Assembly (NCBI GenBank): GCA_934747765.1
Contig: CAKVGZ010000002.1
Coordinates: 1-64,000 of the forward strand
Length of the DNA: 64,000 nt
Source of the DNA: an uncultured Clostridia bacterium
Lineage (GTDB): Bacteria > Bacillota > Clostridia > Christensenellales > UBA1242
Direction: 5' to 3'
Shown here: piece after piece, positions 32,770 to 41,746 of the stretch
Layout of the letters: each line of letters begins with the position of its first letter
Numbering within the stretch: the stretch's first letter is position 1
The notes under the pieces: model-generated
What the model was told of the DNA's origin: nothing
The model's database searches: none
The model's input: the letters and a program-made list of their open reading frames with translations, nothing else
Position numbers and translations under genes: made by a program

Positions 32770-34842
32770 CTATTTTTTTGCTCTTTCGCCAACGATTTTT
32801 TCAGTAATCGATTTTGGAACTTCTTGATATTTAAGAGGTTCCATAACGAAAGTTCCACGTCCTTGAGTTTGTGAACGAAGGTCTGTTGCATAACCAAACA
32901 TTTCTGCAAGAGGAACTTCAGCATTGATTCTTTGAATTCCAGGAATTGTGTCATTTCCAAGCAAAATTCCTCTTCTGCTTGTGAGGTTGCCCATAACTGT
33001 TCCAAGGTATTCGTCTGGAACTTCAACAGTAACTTTCATGATTGGTTCCAAGAGAACAGGGTTTGCTTTTGAAGCACCATCTTTAAATGCCATAGAACCA
33101 GCAATTTTGAAGGCCATTTCTGAAGAGTCAACTTCGTGGAATGAACCGTCATAAACAGTAACTCTGAAGTCAACTGTTTCGTATCCAGCAAGCACACCAG
33201 ACATTCTGGCTTCTTTGATACCATTGTTGATTGGTTGAATGTATTCTTTAGGAATTGAACCACCAACTGTTTTGTCAACAAATTCGTATCCAGCGCCTCT
33301 TTCAAGAGGTTCCATTTCAATCAAGCAGTGACCATATTGACCTTTACCACCAGATTGACGAATATATTTACCTTCAGCTTTAACAGGTTTTGTTATTGTT
33401 TCACGATATGAAACTTGTGGTTGACCAACATTAGCTTCAACTTTGAATTCACGAAGAAGACGGTCAACAATAATTTCAAGGTGAAGTTCACCCATTCCTG
33501 CAATAAGAGTTTGTCCTGTTTCAGTGTTTGTTGAAACACGGAATGAAGGATCTTCTCTCGAAAGTTTTCCAAGAGCCAAAGCCATTTTTTCTTGCATATC
33601 TTTTGTTTTTGGCTCAATAGCAAGTTGAATAACAGGTTCTGGGAAATTCATGCTTTCAAGTTGAATTGGGTGTTTTTCGTCGCAAAGAGTGTGCCCTGTA
33701 ATTGTGTCTTTAAGACCAACAATTGCAGCAATATCTCCTGCTCCAACTTCTTGAATTTCTGTTCTGTTGTTTGCGTGCATTCTGATCAAACGACCAACTC
33801 TTTCAGTTTTTCCTGTGATGGAGTTGTAAACGTATGACCCAGCTTTCAAAACACCACTGTAAACACGGAAGAATGTCAATCCGCCAACAAATGGGTCTGT
33901 TGCAATTTTAAATGCAAGACCTGCAAATGGAGCGTTCACATCTGCTTCTCTTGTTTCTTCTTTTTCAGTATCAGGGTTAATTCCCTTAATTGCTTCGATG
34001 TCAAGAGGAGATGGAAGATAATCAACCATTGCATCCAAAAGGTTTTGAACACCTTTGTTTTTGTAAGATGAACCGCAAAGCATAGGAGTAACTTTCTTGG
34101 CGATAGTTGCTTTTCTAATTGCTTTTTTAAGTTCGTCAAGTGAAATTTCTTCACCTTCAAAATATCTTTCCAAAAGAGCATCGTCAGTTTCAACAATTGC
34201 TTCAATCAAAGCATCATGTCTTTTTTGAGCTTCAGCTTTGTATTCTTCTGGAATTTCAACTTCATCAATAATTTTCCCCATGTCGTCTTCTGGAAGGTAA
34301 GCTTTCATTTTCAAGAGGTCAATAACTCCTTGGAAATCTTCAGCCATTCCAATAGGCATTTGAAGAGGAAGAGGTGTTGTGTGAAGTCTATCTCTAACAG
34401 AATCAACACATTTGTCGAAATAAGCGTCATCTCTATCCATTTTGTTAACGTAGATGATAACAGGAACTTTACATTCCGTTGCTTGACGCCAAACAGTTTC
34501 TGTTTGAGGTTGAACTTTGTCTCTGGCGCTTAAAACCAAAACTGCACCATCGAGAACTTTCAAAGAACGAAGAACTTCAATTGTGAAGTCAACGTGTCCA
34601 GGAGTGTCGATGATGTTAATTTTGTGACCGTTCCATTGGCAAGTTGTGCAAGCAGAAGTGATTGTGATACCTCTTTCTTGTTCTTGAGCCATCCAGTCCA
34701 TTGTTGCTTGACCATCGTGAACTTCGCCAATTTTGTGGCTTTTTCCAGTGTAGAATAAAATTCTTTCGGTGGTTGTTGTTTTACCAGCATCAATGTGCGC
34801 CATGATTCCAACGTTTCTTGTTAAACGTAAATCTTCAGCCAT
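32770..34842 (-). CDS. fusA: Elongation factor G
   Basis: 690 aa, full length. 'AHIDAGKTTTTERILFYTG' (G1), 'RGITITSA', 'DTPGHVDFT', 'NKMDRDDA', then the G', II-V domains; the C-terminal 'GRGTFVMEPLKYQEVP' is normal. It drives translocation. AAGGAG site; third gene of the str operon. Confidence 0.99.
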   Translation of the reverse strand: MAEDLRLTRNVGIMAHIDAGKTTTTERILFYTGKSHKIGEVHDGQATMDWMAQEQERGITITSACTTCQWNGHKINIIDTPGHVDFTIEVLRSLKVLDGAVLVLSARDKVQPQTETVWRQATECKVPVIIYVNKMDRDDAYFDKCVDSVRDRLHTTPLPLQMPIGMAEDFQGVIDLLKMKAYLPEDDMGKIIDEVEIPEEYKAEAQKRHDALIEAIVETDDALLERYFEGEEISLDELKKAIRKATIAKKVTPMLCGSSYKNKGVQNLLDAMVDYLPSPLDIEAIKGINPDTEKEETREADVNAPFAGLAFKIATDPFVGGLTFFRVYSGVLKAGSYVYNSITGKTERVGRLIRMHANNRTEIQEVGAGDIAAIVGLKDTITGHTLCDEKHPIQLESMNFPEPVIQLAIEPKTKDMQEKMALALGKLSREDPSFRVSTNTETGQTLIAGMGELHLEIIVDRLLREFKVEANVGQPQVSYRETITKPVKAEGKYIRQSGGKGQYGHCLIEMEPLERGAGYEFVDKTVGGSIPKEYIQPINNGIKEARMSGVLAGYETVDFRVTVYDGSFHEVDSSEMAFKIAGSMAFKDGASKANPVLLEPIMKVTVEVPDEYLGTVMGNLTSRRGILLGNDTIPGIQRINAEVPLAEMFGYATDLRSQTQGRGTFVMEPLKYQEVPKSITEKIVGERAKK

Positions 34843-34924
34843 TTTTTTCTCCTTATTTTTTAATTATGATAATAATTTTTGGATTTAATCCATTTAAAAT
34901 GTTTTAAATAAGATATTCAATATC

Positions 34925-35398
34925 CTACCAACGATAATGAGCAAAAGCTTTGTTTGCTTCAGCCATTCTGTGCATTTCTTCTTTTCTCTTAACAGATGCA
35001 CCAGTGTTGTTGTAAGCATCAACTAATTCTCCAGCAAGTCTTTCTTCCATTGTTCTTTCACCATTACGTTTTCTTGCAAAAGTTACAATCCAACGAATAG
35101 CCAATGTTTGACGTCTGTCTGGACGAATTTCCATAGGAACTTGATATGTTGCACCACCAACTCTTCTACCTTTGGTTTCGAGAAGAGGTTTAACATTTTC
35201 AAGTGCTTGGTTTAAAGCATCAAGTGGTTCAAGTCCCAATTTTTCTTTAATAATGTCAAATGCGCCATAAACAATTGATTGCGCTAAGCCCTTCTTTCCG
35301 TCTAACATAACTTGGTTGATAAGTTTTGTAACAAGTTTGCTGTTATACATTGGATCAGGAAGAACATCTCTTTTGACAGCACTATTTCTTCTTGGCAT
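34925..35398 (-). CDS. rpsG: Ribosomal protein S7
   Basis: 157 aa, MPRRNSAVKRDVLPDP start and 'GGATYQVPMEIRPDRR' are characteristic. It nucleates the 30S head and is the classical translational repressor of the str operon in other bacteria. AAGGAG site. Confidence 0.99.
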   Translation of the reverse strand: MPRRNSAVKRDVLPDPMYNSKLVTKLINQVMLDGKKGLAQSIVYGAFDIIKEKLGLEPLDALNQALENVKPLLETKGRRVGGATYQVPMEIRPDRRQTLAIRWIVTFARKRNGERTMEERLAGELVDAYNNTGASVKRKEEMHRMAEANKAFAHYRW

Positions 35399-35425
35399 AT
35401 TATTCTCCTTTTCTAGATTTTAAAA

Positions 35426-35797
35426 TTATTTAGGGCGTTTAGCGCCATATTTTGAACGGCTTTGATTGCGTTTTGCAACCCCAGCAGCATCAAGTGTTCC
35501 ACGAACAATGTGATAACGAACACCTGGAAGGTCTTTAACTCTTCCGCCTCTAACCAAAACAACACTGTGTTCTTGGAGGTTGTGCCCAATTCCTGGAATG
35601 TAAACAGTTGCTTCACTTCTGTTTGACAATCTAACACGGGCAATTTTACGAAGCGCTGAGTTAGGTTTTTTAGGGCTTGTTGTTTTAACTGAAAGACAAA
35701 CACCACGTTTTTGAGGACATTCGTTTAAGAGAGGTGATTTGCTCTTTTCGTCAAAACTTTTTCTTCCCTTTCTAACCAATTGGTTGATTGTTGGCAT
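35426..35797 (-). CDS. rpsL: Ribosomal protein S12
   Basis: 123 aa. 'MPTINQLVRKGR' start, 'KPNSALRKIARVRLSN', 'LQEHSVVLVRGGRVKDLPGVRYH' in pieces. Lys at the streptomycin-relevant TxPKKPNSA position is present. First gene of the str operon, behind a ~210-nt leader with a terminator. Confidence 0.99.
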   Translation of the reverse strand: MPTINQLVRKGRKSFDEKSKSPLLNECPQKRGVCLSVKTTSPKKPNSALRKIARVRLSNRSEATVYIPGIGHNLQEHSVVLVRGGRVKDLPGVRYHIVRGTLDAAGVAKRNQSRSKYGAKRPK

Positions 35798-36008
35798 AGT
35801 TTTCTCCTTTTAAGATTTTTTCAAATCATATTGCTTTTGGCAACAAAAAACGAACTTGCTTTTTGGGCAAGTTCGATAAACGTCATAAAAAACTTTTTTA
35901 GAATTTCAGGTGCAGATTTCAGTCATTTCGACTCGACCTTAAAATCCCAAAGCCTTTCGACTCCCCACAGATAATTTCTGCAGTTCAACTTGCTTTTGCC
36001 AAATTGCT
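35798..36008 (-). promoter_or_regulatory. Attenuator-like leader of the str operon
   Basis: The leader ends in a perfect nine-bp terminator hairpin (CGAACTTGC/GCAAGTTCG, 35851-35875) with six U on the minus strand, 48 bases before rpsL. Upstream (35987-35997) a second GCAAGTT could pair with the 5' arm and form a competing antiterminator. No gene is seen in this stretch. Confidence 0.65.
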
Positions 36009-36014
36009 GGTGCA

Positions 36015-36043
36015 ATTCTAACACATATGCGCAAGTTTGTCAA
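36015..36043 (-). promoter_or_regulatory. str operon promoter
   Basis: TTGACA (36038-36043), 17-bp spacer, TAGAAT (36015-36020) on the minus strand. Confidence 0.85.
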
Positions 36044-36052
36044 CGATTTTGA

Positions 36053-36082
36053 ACAAAAAAAGTTGGCAACTATGTCAACTTT
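36053..36082 (-). terminator. Terminator after murG
   Basis: AAAGTTG/CAACTTT hairpin overlapping the murG stop, followed by U run; it lies just upstream of the str promoter. Confidence 0.75.
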
Positions 36083-37121
36083 ATTTTGCATTTTTAACAA
36101 TGATTTCCACAATCTTTTTGTTAGGATTTGAAAACGAATTTGCTTTGATGTTTTTTTGCAAATTGGAGATGTCCTTTTCAAGATTGGTTATGGATTCAAC
36201 AAATTTTTGGTCGGTCATTTCTTCTTGCATCAGCACATGACACATTCCTTTTTCTTCAAAATATTTTGCATTGTCAATTTGGTCTCCTCTGCTTTCACTC
36301 TTTGGAAGTGGAATCAAAAGCGCAGGCTTTCCAAGTGACAAAATTTCGAATATCGAATTTGCTCCTGCTCTGGACACAATCATGTCGGCGCCAGCAAAAT
36401 AATTTTCAATCTCACTTGTATATTCAACTGGGAAATAATCTTTCATTTTGACATCTTTCATCTTCCCTTTCCCAGTTATGTGAAGAACGTTGTATTTTCG
36501 CGTGAGCACTTGCAAATTTGAAACAACTTTCTCGTTTATGGCTTTAGCACCCAAACTTCCGCCAAAGAAAAGAATCGTTTTTTTGGACGGATTTAAATTT
36601 AATTTCAAATTTTCTTTTTTGCCTTTTGAAATTTGATTTCTAATCGGTGACCCACTCCAAACAAATTTCTTTTTTCCTTCTGCAGTTCTTTCAAACGCTG
36701 TAAGCGTCAAATTTGAATAATGCGAAATTATTTTGTTCGCCAGCCCAAGCGACAAATCCGATTCATGAGTTAGAACAGGAATCCCCAACTTTTTCCCAGC
36801 AATTGCCACAGGAATTGAAACATATCCCCCTTTTGAAAAAATAACGTTTGGCGATATGTTTTTTAAAGTTTTTTTGGCTTTTTTGATTGAAGAAAAAAGT
36901 TTGAAAGGAATGGCAAAATTTTTCATGGTCAAACTTCTAACAAATTTTACACATGGAATTTCATAAAATTCAAGACCTTCTTTCTTTGCAAGGTCTTTTT
37001 CAATTCCGCTTGAACCTATGTACACAATTCTGTCAAAATGTTTTTTAAGTTCTGGAATAAGTGCCAAATTTGGCATCACGTGTCCGGCTGTTCCCCCGCC
37101 AGTTAAAACAATTGTCTTCAT
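36081..37121 (-). CDS. murG: MurG, lipid II synthase
   Basis: 346 aa. 'GGGTAGHVMPNLAL' at residue 8, 'GYVSIPVAIAGKKLGIPVLTHESD', 'FGGSLGAKAINE' and 'SRAGANSIFEIL' mark the GT28 glycosyltransferase that adds GlcNAc to lipid I on the cytoplasmic face. It stands apart from the mur-fts cluster at 40547. No Shine-Dalgarno; TATCAT lies six bases before the ATG. Confidence 0.97.
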   Translation of the reverse strand: MKTIVLTGGGTAGHVMPNLALIPELKKHFDRIVYIGSSGIEKDLAKKEGLEFYEIPCVKFVRSLTMKNFAIPFKLFSSIKKAKKTLKNISPNVIFSKGGYVSIPVAIAGKKLGIPVLTHESDLSLGLANKIISHYSNLTLTAFERTAEGKKKFVWSGSPIRNQISKGKKENLKLNLNPSKKTILFFGGSLGAKAINEKVVSNLQVLTRKYNVLHITGKGKMKDVKMKDYFPVEYTSEIENYFAGADMIVSRAGANSIFEILSLGKPALLIPLPKSESRGDQIDNAKYFEEKGMCHVLMQEEMTDQKFVESITNLEKDISNLQKNIKANSFSNPNKKIVEIIVKNAK

Positions 37122-37163
37122 GTTTTTATGATATGTATTTATATAATCATTTATACAATAACA

Positions 37164-37538
37164 TCATTGTTCAATTTTTTTATAACTGTCAATTTTGGGA
37201 ATTTCTTCTTTGACCTCACTTTTTTCCAAAAGTTTTATTAAGGGCTCAAATTTCGAAAACTCTGGCGATAAAGATGCAATTTGAGAAATTAAGTTTTCTG
37301 TTTTAACTTTCTTTCCTCCCTTAAAGAGTGCAAGAAGCGGAAGAATCTTTGAAAGACATGCAAGTGGATTCTGGTTGCAACTTGTGCAATCAGATTTTTG
37401 ATCACAATCAACCACATTGGTTTTTTGAAAATCAGTTGAAAAATCATCTGGATACAAGTTCTGCCCGGACGGTTTTGCTTCATTTTTTTCACAATTAAGC
37501 ATTGATGAAAACTGAGATAAAAGATTGTTAAAATCCAT
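37164..37538 (-). CDS. Unknown Cys-containing 124-aa protein
   Basis: 124 aa. A Cys cluster 'VVDCDQKSDCTSCNQNPLAC' (about 43-62) could bind metal; a hydrophobic helix 'LSKILPLLALF' and a C-terminal helix follow. Divergent from the small gene at 37608. Family not recognised. Confidence 0.55.
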   Translation of the reverse strand: MDFNNLLSQFSSMLNCEKNEAKPSGQNLYPDDFSTDFQKTNVVDCDQKSDCTSCNQNPLACLSKILPLLALFKGGKKVKTENLISQIASLSPEFSKFEPLIKLLEKSEVKEEIPKIDSYKKIEQ

Positions 37539-37607
37539 ACATTTTCCTATTAAACATTATATATATATGATTTCATATAATATTTTAGTTAATAAATTGG
37601 AGGTAAA

Positions 37608-37907
37608 ATGTCAAAAAGTCTTTTTGAATATGCATCATCAGAAAAAAGTAATAAGGTGGAACAGAAAATAGAAACAAAATCCAAAACAGAAAATATAAGC
37701 GAAGAAAACTTGAAAAAACAATATGATAAATATTCCAAACTTTCTGAAAGGGAACTTATGAGCGAACTTTTTTCTGAAGTTAATAAACAAAAAATGAACG
37801 GAAGTTTCAATTTCCAAGACTTGGCAAACAAAATTGAAGACATTCGTCCAATGCTTTCCGACCAACAACTTAAAAATTTAGACAACCTTTTGAAACAAAT
37901 TAAATAA
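37608..37907 (+). CDS. Small helical protein, unknown
   Basis: 99 aa, GGAGG site. A disordered charged N-terminus is followed by three predicted helices ('ENLKKQYDKYSKLSERELMSELFSEV', 'LANKIEDIRPMLSDQQLKNLDNLL' in part). It is 25 bases before the S8 protease gene and probably co-transcribed, so it may be a partner or substrate of the protease. Not recognised. Confidence 0.6.
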   Translation: MSKSLFEYASSEKSNKVEQKIETKSKTENISEENLKKQYDKYSKLSERELMSELFSEVNKQKMNGSFNFQDLANKIEDIRPMLSDQQLKNLDNLLKQIK

Positions 37908-37932
37908 ACTGATAAAAAGAGAGAATGCACCT

Positions 37933-39066
37933 ATGAAAAATTTAAATAAAATTGACAAAACACTTTTCAAAGTTCTGAGTCTGAATTTGGATAAAAAAGT
38001 TGAATGCATCGCATATGTCAGCGATTTTTCAAAAGCAAAAAAATATTTTAAAACGGAAGAAATAATAAAAGAATTTCCTTTCATAAATGCTCTTGCTTTG
38101 GAAATAAATTCCAATAAGTTAATAGAAATTTGTAATCACAGTTGGATAAAAAATATAACAAAAGGTGCAAACGTTCTTGCACTGATGAATGTTTCAAGAA
38201 AAATTCTTAGAACAGAAAACTCAAATTTAACAGGAAAAGACGTCACAATTGCCTACATCGACACTGGAATTGCTTCTCACCTCGACTTTTGTTTAAAACA
38301 AAATCGAATAATAAAATTTGTTGACCTCGTAAATGGCAAAAAACGAAATTATGACGATAATGGACATGGAACTTTCGTTTCTGGAGTGGGAAGCGGAAAT
38401 GGAATAATGAGTGGCGGAAAATATTCTGGAATTGCTCCCAACTCAAATATAGTTTCCATAAAAGCCCTAAATCACAACGGCGAGGCAAATGCAGTAACAA
38501 TTCTTGATGCGATGCAGTGGGTTTTTGATAACGCAAAAAAATATAACATAAAAGTTGTGTGCATGAGTTTTGGAAGTGAACCTCTTGGAAATAATGACCC
38601 AATTATGAAAGGTGCTGAAGTTTTGTGGAACAGAGGAATAACAATGGTTGCCGCCGCCGGAAACAGTGGTCCAGAATTCGAAACAATCAAATCACCAGGA
38701 ATAAGTCCTAAAATAATCACAGTTGGCGGAATCAACGACAATCGCGATGAGAATGGCAATTATGATAAAAACAAGTTCACCATAGCCTCGTTTTCATCTC
38801 GAGGACCAGCGCTCAGAAGATTTAAGCCCGACCTCGTCGCTCCAAGCGTAAACATAACATCTTGCTCGTTCCACCCAGAAAAAATGTACACTGTTATGAA
38901 TGGAACAAGCGTTGCCACGCCAATGATTGCAGGGCTGAGCGCATTGCTACTAGAAAAAGACCCACGAATGGGTCCCGACCAAGTCAAGCAAAAATTGATG
39001 TCAATTTCCTCTGGAATAACCTTTAATCGCAATTTGGAAGGGGTTGGTCTTCCATCTTTGCCGTAA
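37933..39066 (+). CDS. Subtilisin-like serine protease (S8), intracellular type
   Basis: 377 aa. The catalytic triad is visible: Asp in 'IAYIDTGI' (about 113), His in 'NGHGTFVSG' (about 143), Ser in 'NGTSVATPM' (about 325), with oxyanion Asn in 'AAAGNSG'. An N-terminal propeptide-like domain (1-85) precedes it, but no signal peptide is seen. An AprX-like intracellular protease fits. Its 3' end overlaps rsmD on the opposite strand by 44 bases. Confidence 0.9.
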   Translation: MKNLNKIDKTLFKVLSLNLDKKVECIAYVSDFSKAKKYFKTEEIIKEFPFINALALEINSNKLIEICNHSWIKNITKGANVLALMNVSRKILRTENSNLTGKDVTIAYIDTGIASHLDFCLKQNRIIKFVDLVNGKKRNYDDNGHGTFVSGVGSGNGIMSGGKYSGIAPNSNIVSIKALNHNGEANAVTILDAMQWVFDNAKKYNIKVVCMSFGSEPLGNNDPIMKGAEVLWNRGITMVAAAGNSGPEFETIKSPGISPKIITVGGINDNRDENGNYDKNKFTIASFSSRGPALRRFKPDLVAPSVNITSCSFHPEKMYTVMNGTSVATPMIAGLSALLLEKDPRMGPDQVKQKLMSISSGITFNRNLEGVGLPSLP

Positions 39067-39592
39067 AATAGGTTAACATTTTAATTCCATATCTTTTTTG
39101 TGCCAAAGTTTCATAACTTTCAGCCACAATCTCACTTTTGCTTTCATGTTCGCAAATTATAATTGCGTCATCATTCAGCAAATCATTTTCCAACAAAAGC
39201 GCCATTGCTCTTGCATAATATTCACTTTTGTAGGGTGGGTCTAAATAAACAAAATCAAATTTTTCAACCATTCTGCTCAATGCCGAAATGTAGTCCGAAA
39301 AAATGAGTTCATAGTTTTCCTTGTCAATTTTGCAATTTTCCAAATTGCTTTTTATTATCTCAAAGTTTCTCCTATCTTTCTCCACAAAAACAACTTTGTT
39401 TGCCCCTCTTGAAAGTGCCTCAATTCCAACACTCCCACTTCCAGCAAACAAATCCAAAAAAGTCGCCCCCTCCAAACCAAACTGTATCTTAGAAAAAAGT
39501 GCTTCCCTAACCACACTTGCTGTTGGGCGAGTTTTTTCATTAGACAAAAAATTAATATTTCTGTTTTTGTATTTTCCTGCAATAACTTTCAT
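39023..39592 (-). CDS. rsmD: RsmD, 16S rRNA (guanine966-N2)-methyltransferase
   Basis: 189 aa. 'RPTASVVREALFSKI', SAM motif 'LDLFAGSGSVGIEALSRGA' in pieces, and catalytic 'DPPYKSEYY' identify the family. It methylates the 30S head near S7. No Shine-Dalgarno; a weak TAAAGT hexamer lies six bases before the ATG. Confidence 0.95.
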   Translation of the reverse strand: MKVIAGKYKNRNINFLSNEKTRPTASVVREALFSKIQFGLEGATFLDLFAGSGSVGIEALSRGANKVVFVEKDRRNFEIIKSNLENCKIDKENYELIFSDYISALSRMVEKFDFVYLDPPYKSEYYARAMALLLENDLLNDDAIIICEHESKSEIVAESYETLAQKRYGIKMLTYFTAKMEDQPLPNCD

Positions 39593-39636
39593 ATTCTAAC
39601 TTTAGCACATCCCTTGTCCATTTCAATCCAATTTTT

Positions 39637-39667
39637 CAAAAAAAATGAGGCTTCCTACCTCATTTTT
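39637..39667. terminator. Bidirectional hairpin
   Basis: AAATGAGG/CCTCATTT (39643-39665) flanked by A and T runs; ends the repressor-associated gene at 39685. Confidence 0.75.
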
Positions 39668-39684
39668 ACATTTAATAATGGTTT

Positions 39685-40116
39685 TTATGGCTCTAACTCT
39701 CCTTTGATCCCTAACTCTCTTTTGATCTCTAAATCTCGAATGATTTCCCTTAAAATGGCTTTATCAAGAGTACTCATTTCTGTTTTATTTGATTCCAAAT
39801 ATCCAGAATACGATTCAAGATTTTTATCATAACCCTTAAAAGCCAATTCACAAATCATTTGACCAGAAGTCTTTGCCTCCACAATCATTTGATTCGTTCC
39901 ATTATTAGATTTTTCATTTTCTAAAACAAAGGCACCACCCGGGAAGATATATGCTCTACTCATGTGATTTCTTTGTTCGTCGGTAAATTTTTCCCAACAA
40001 CTTTCAACTTTTCGTACCAAGTTTGTAGGAGACGCATGGGAACAACCCTCCATCAACCAGTCGACATTTATTCCATACTCCTCCTCCATTTGCTGTTCAA
40101 TTTCTGCACCTTTCAT
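39685..40116 (-). CDS. Unknown protein divergent from an XRE repressor
   Basis: 143 aa, AAGGAG site. The first 30 residues ('EEEYGINVDWLMEG') resemble the segment that follows the helix-turn-helix in phage-type repressors, but no helix-turn-helix is present. The rest is unrecognised. It is driven by a consensus promoter whose spacer is a perfect dyad, so it is probably the regulated target of the neighbouring repressor. Confidence 0.55.
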   Translation of the reverse strand: MKGAEIEQQMEEEYGINVDWLMEGCSHASPTNLVRKVESCWEKFTDEQRNHMSRAYIFPGGAFVLENEKSNNGTNQMIVEAKTSGQMICELAFKGYDKNLESYSGYLESNKTEMSTLDKAILREIIRDLEIKRELGIKGELEP

Positions 40117-40164
40117 ATTTTTCTCTCCTTTTGTAAGTTAGACATTGCCCCTAACTTGATTAAA

Positions 40165-40193
40165 AGTATATCACTAAGATTTCTTAGTGTCAA
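40165..40193 (-). promoter_or_regulatory. Consensus promoter with operator dyad in spacer
   Basis: On the minus strand TTGACA (40188-40193), 17-bp spacer, TATACT (40165-40170). The spacer contains most of the dyad CACTAAG-attt-CTTAGTG (40172-40189), the likely binding site of the XRE protein at 40228. Confidence 0.8.
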
Positions 40194-40227
40194 GTATTTT
40201 ACTAAAAAAACTTTATAAAATATAATC

Positions 40228-40431
40228 ATGAAAATATTTGCAGAAAGATTAAGAGAATTAAGATTAGAAAGAAATTTATCAATGAAACAGCTAGCAAAAG
40301 CACTTAATACAACCGACGCATCAATTTCTAATTGGGAAAACGAAATAAACGAACCGAAAATTTCATACCTAAAAGAAATTGCAACATTCTTTAATGTTTC
40401 TCCAGATTATTTGTTAGGTTTAGAAAACTAA
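40228..40431 (+). CDS. XRE-family repressor
   Basis: 67 aa, single helix-turn-helix: 'LRELRLERNLSMKQLAKAL' and 'ASISNWENEINEP', ending 'FFNVSPDYLLGL'. No Shine-Dalgarno; A/T-rich -10-like sequences abut the ATG, so it is probably leaderless. Divergent from 39685, whose promoter carries a dyad operator. Confidence 0.85.
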   Translation: MKIFAERLRELRLERNLSMKQLAKALNTTDASISNWENEINEPKISYLKEIATFFNVSPDYLLGLEN

Positions 40432-40512
40432 AACTGTAAAGAAATTCTTCTGAATATATTTGTTATTCTGTTGCGGATTGGAATCTAAACAAATTGGCAA
40501 AACTTTTAGAAC

Positions 40513-40546
40513 AAAAAAACGCCCGTAAGTAATTGGGCATTTTTTG
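40513..40546. terminator. Terminator after ftsW
   Basis: GCCC/GGGC stem with A run before and T run after; usable on both strands. Confidence 0.7.
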
Positions 40547-41746
40547 TTATATTTTGCTTTTTCGATTTTGTCTGGCAACATTCAAGCAGACGCCAATTGC
40601 GCTCATGAACACAATAATTGATGTCGAGCCGGCAGAGATAAATGGAAGAGGAAGTCCTGTTGGCGGAATCATTCCCGAAACCACACAAAGGTTGATTATA
40701 ACTTGGATGGAAATTACGCTTGCAACGCCCAAAACCAAAAGCGAGCCAAATCGGTCACGTGCATTTTTTGCAATTGAAACCAACAAAAGAACAAGAGTTG
40801 CAAAAGTCAAAACAACAATTGTTGCCCCAAAAAATCCAAGTTCTTCTCCAATGATTGAAAACACAAAGTCACTTTCTGAAAATGGCAGAAACAAATATTT
40901 TTGTCGCGAATTGAATAGTCCAACACCAAACATTCCGCCATTGCCAAGGGAATATAACGATTGAATAAGTTGAAATCCTTCACCTTGAGGATTTGCCCAT
41001 GGGTTCAAAAATGCCATAAATCTTTGAATTCTGTATGGTTCAACTATTATGAGGGCAGGAACTGCCGCGGCAAATGGCAAACCAAGAAACATGAAATGTT
41101 TCATTTTTGTTCCACCAACAAACAACATGAACAACATAACAAGACCCACACACATGGTTATGCTCATGTTTGGTTCAAGAATAATTAAAGCGCAAAATCC
41201 CAAACCAACACCCAAAACAGGCAAAAGTGTTTTGAATTTTCCAACTTTCTCATAATTGTCTGCTAGATATCCTGCAGAAAACAAAACAAATGCAAATTTT
41301 GCGAACTCGCTTGGTTGAATTGTGAAAAATCCAAGATTGAGCCATCTTCGGGCCCCGTAGTTTTCAACTCCAATTCCAGGAATGAACACAAGTGCCAAAA
41401 GTATTGCAGAAACAATCACTCCAATCCATTTGAATTTTTTAAGTTTGTGATAATCTATTTTTGAAAACACAAACATTGCAACCGTTCCCAAAACAACACC
41501 AACAATTTGTTTTGTGAGATAAAAATATTGATTGTTGTATCTATATTTTGCAACGTAACTGCTTGCGCTGTAGACCATCAAACATCCAAAAATTCCAAGC
41601 GCAAGAACAATCAGAAAAATACTGCAACTTTTTTTATCAACAAACATTCCTTTCCGGGAATATGTTTGAAGGGCAAAAGTTTTTTGCGATTCTTGTTTGA
41701 ACAAATTTTTGAAGAAAGGTTTTTTGGAAGATTGCTTTGTTTTCAT
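40547..41746 (-). CDS. ftsW: FtsW-type SEDS glycosyltransferase
   Basis: 399 aa. About ten transmembrane helices and the SEDS signatures: 'GARRWLNLGFFTIQPSEFAKFAFV', 'EPNMSITMC', 'PFAAAVPALIIVEPYRIQR' and 'GLPLPFISAGSTS' in pieces. It polymerises lipid II at the septum. Placement right after murD favours FtsW over RodA. Its start overlaps the murD stop by four bases. Confidence 0.93.
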   Translation of the reverse strand: MKTKQSSKKPFFKNLFKQESQKTFALQTYSRKGMFVDKKSCSIFLIVLALGIFGCLMVYSASSYVAKYRYNNQYFYLTKQIVGVVLGTVAMFVFSKIDYHKLKKFKWIGVIVSAILLALVFIPGIGVENYGARRWLNLGFFTIQPSEFAKFAFVLFSAGYLADNYEKVGKFKTLLPVLGVGLGFCALIILEPNMSITMCVGLVMLFMLFVGGTKMKHFMFLGLPFAAAVPALIIVEPYRIQRFMAFLNPWANPQGEGFQLIQSLYSLGNGGMFGVGLFNSRQKYLFLPFSESDFVFSIIGEELGFFGATIVVLTFATLVLLLVSIAKNARDRFGSLLVLGVASVISIQVIINLCVVSGMIPPTGLPLPFISAGSTSIIVFMSAIGVCLNVARQNRKSKI

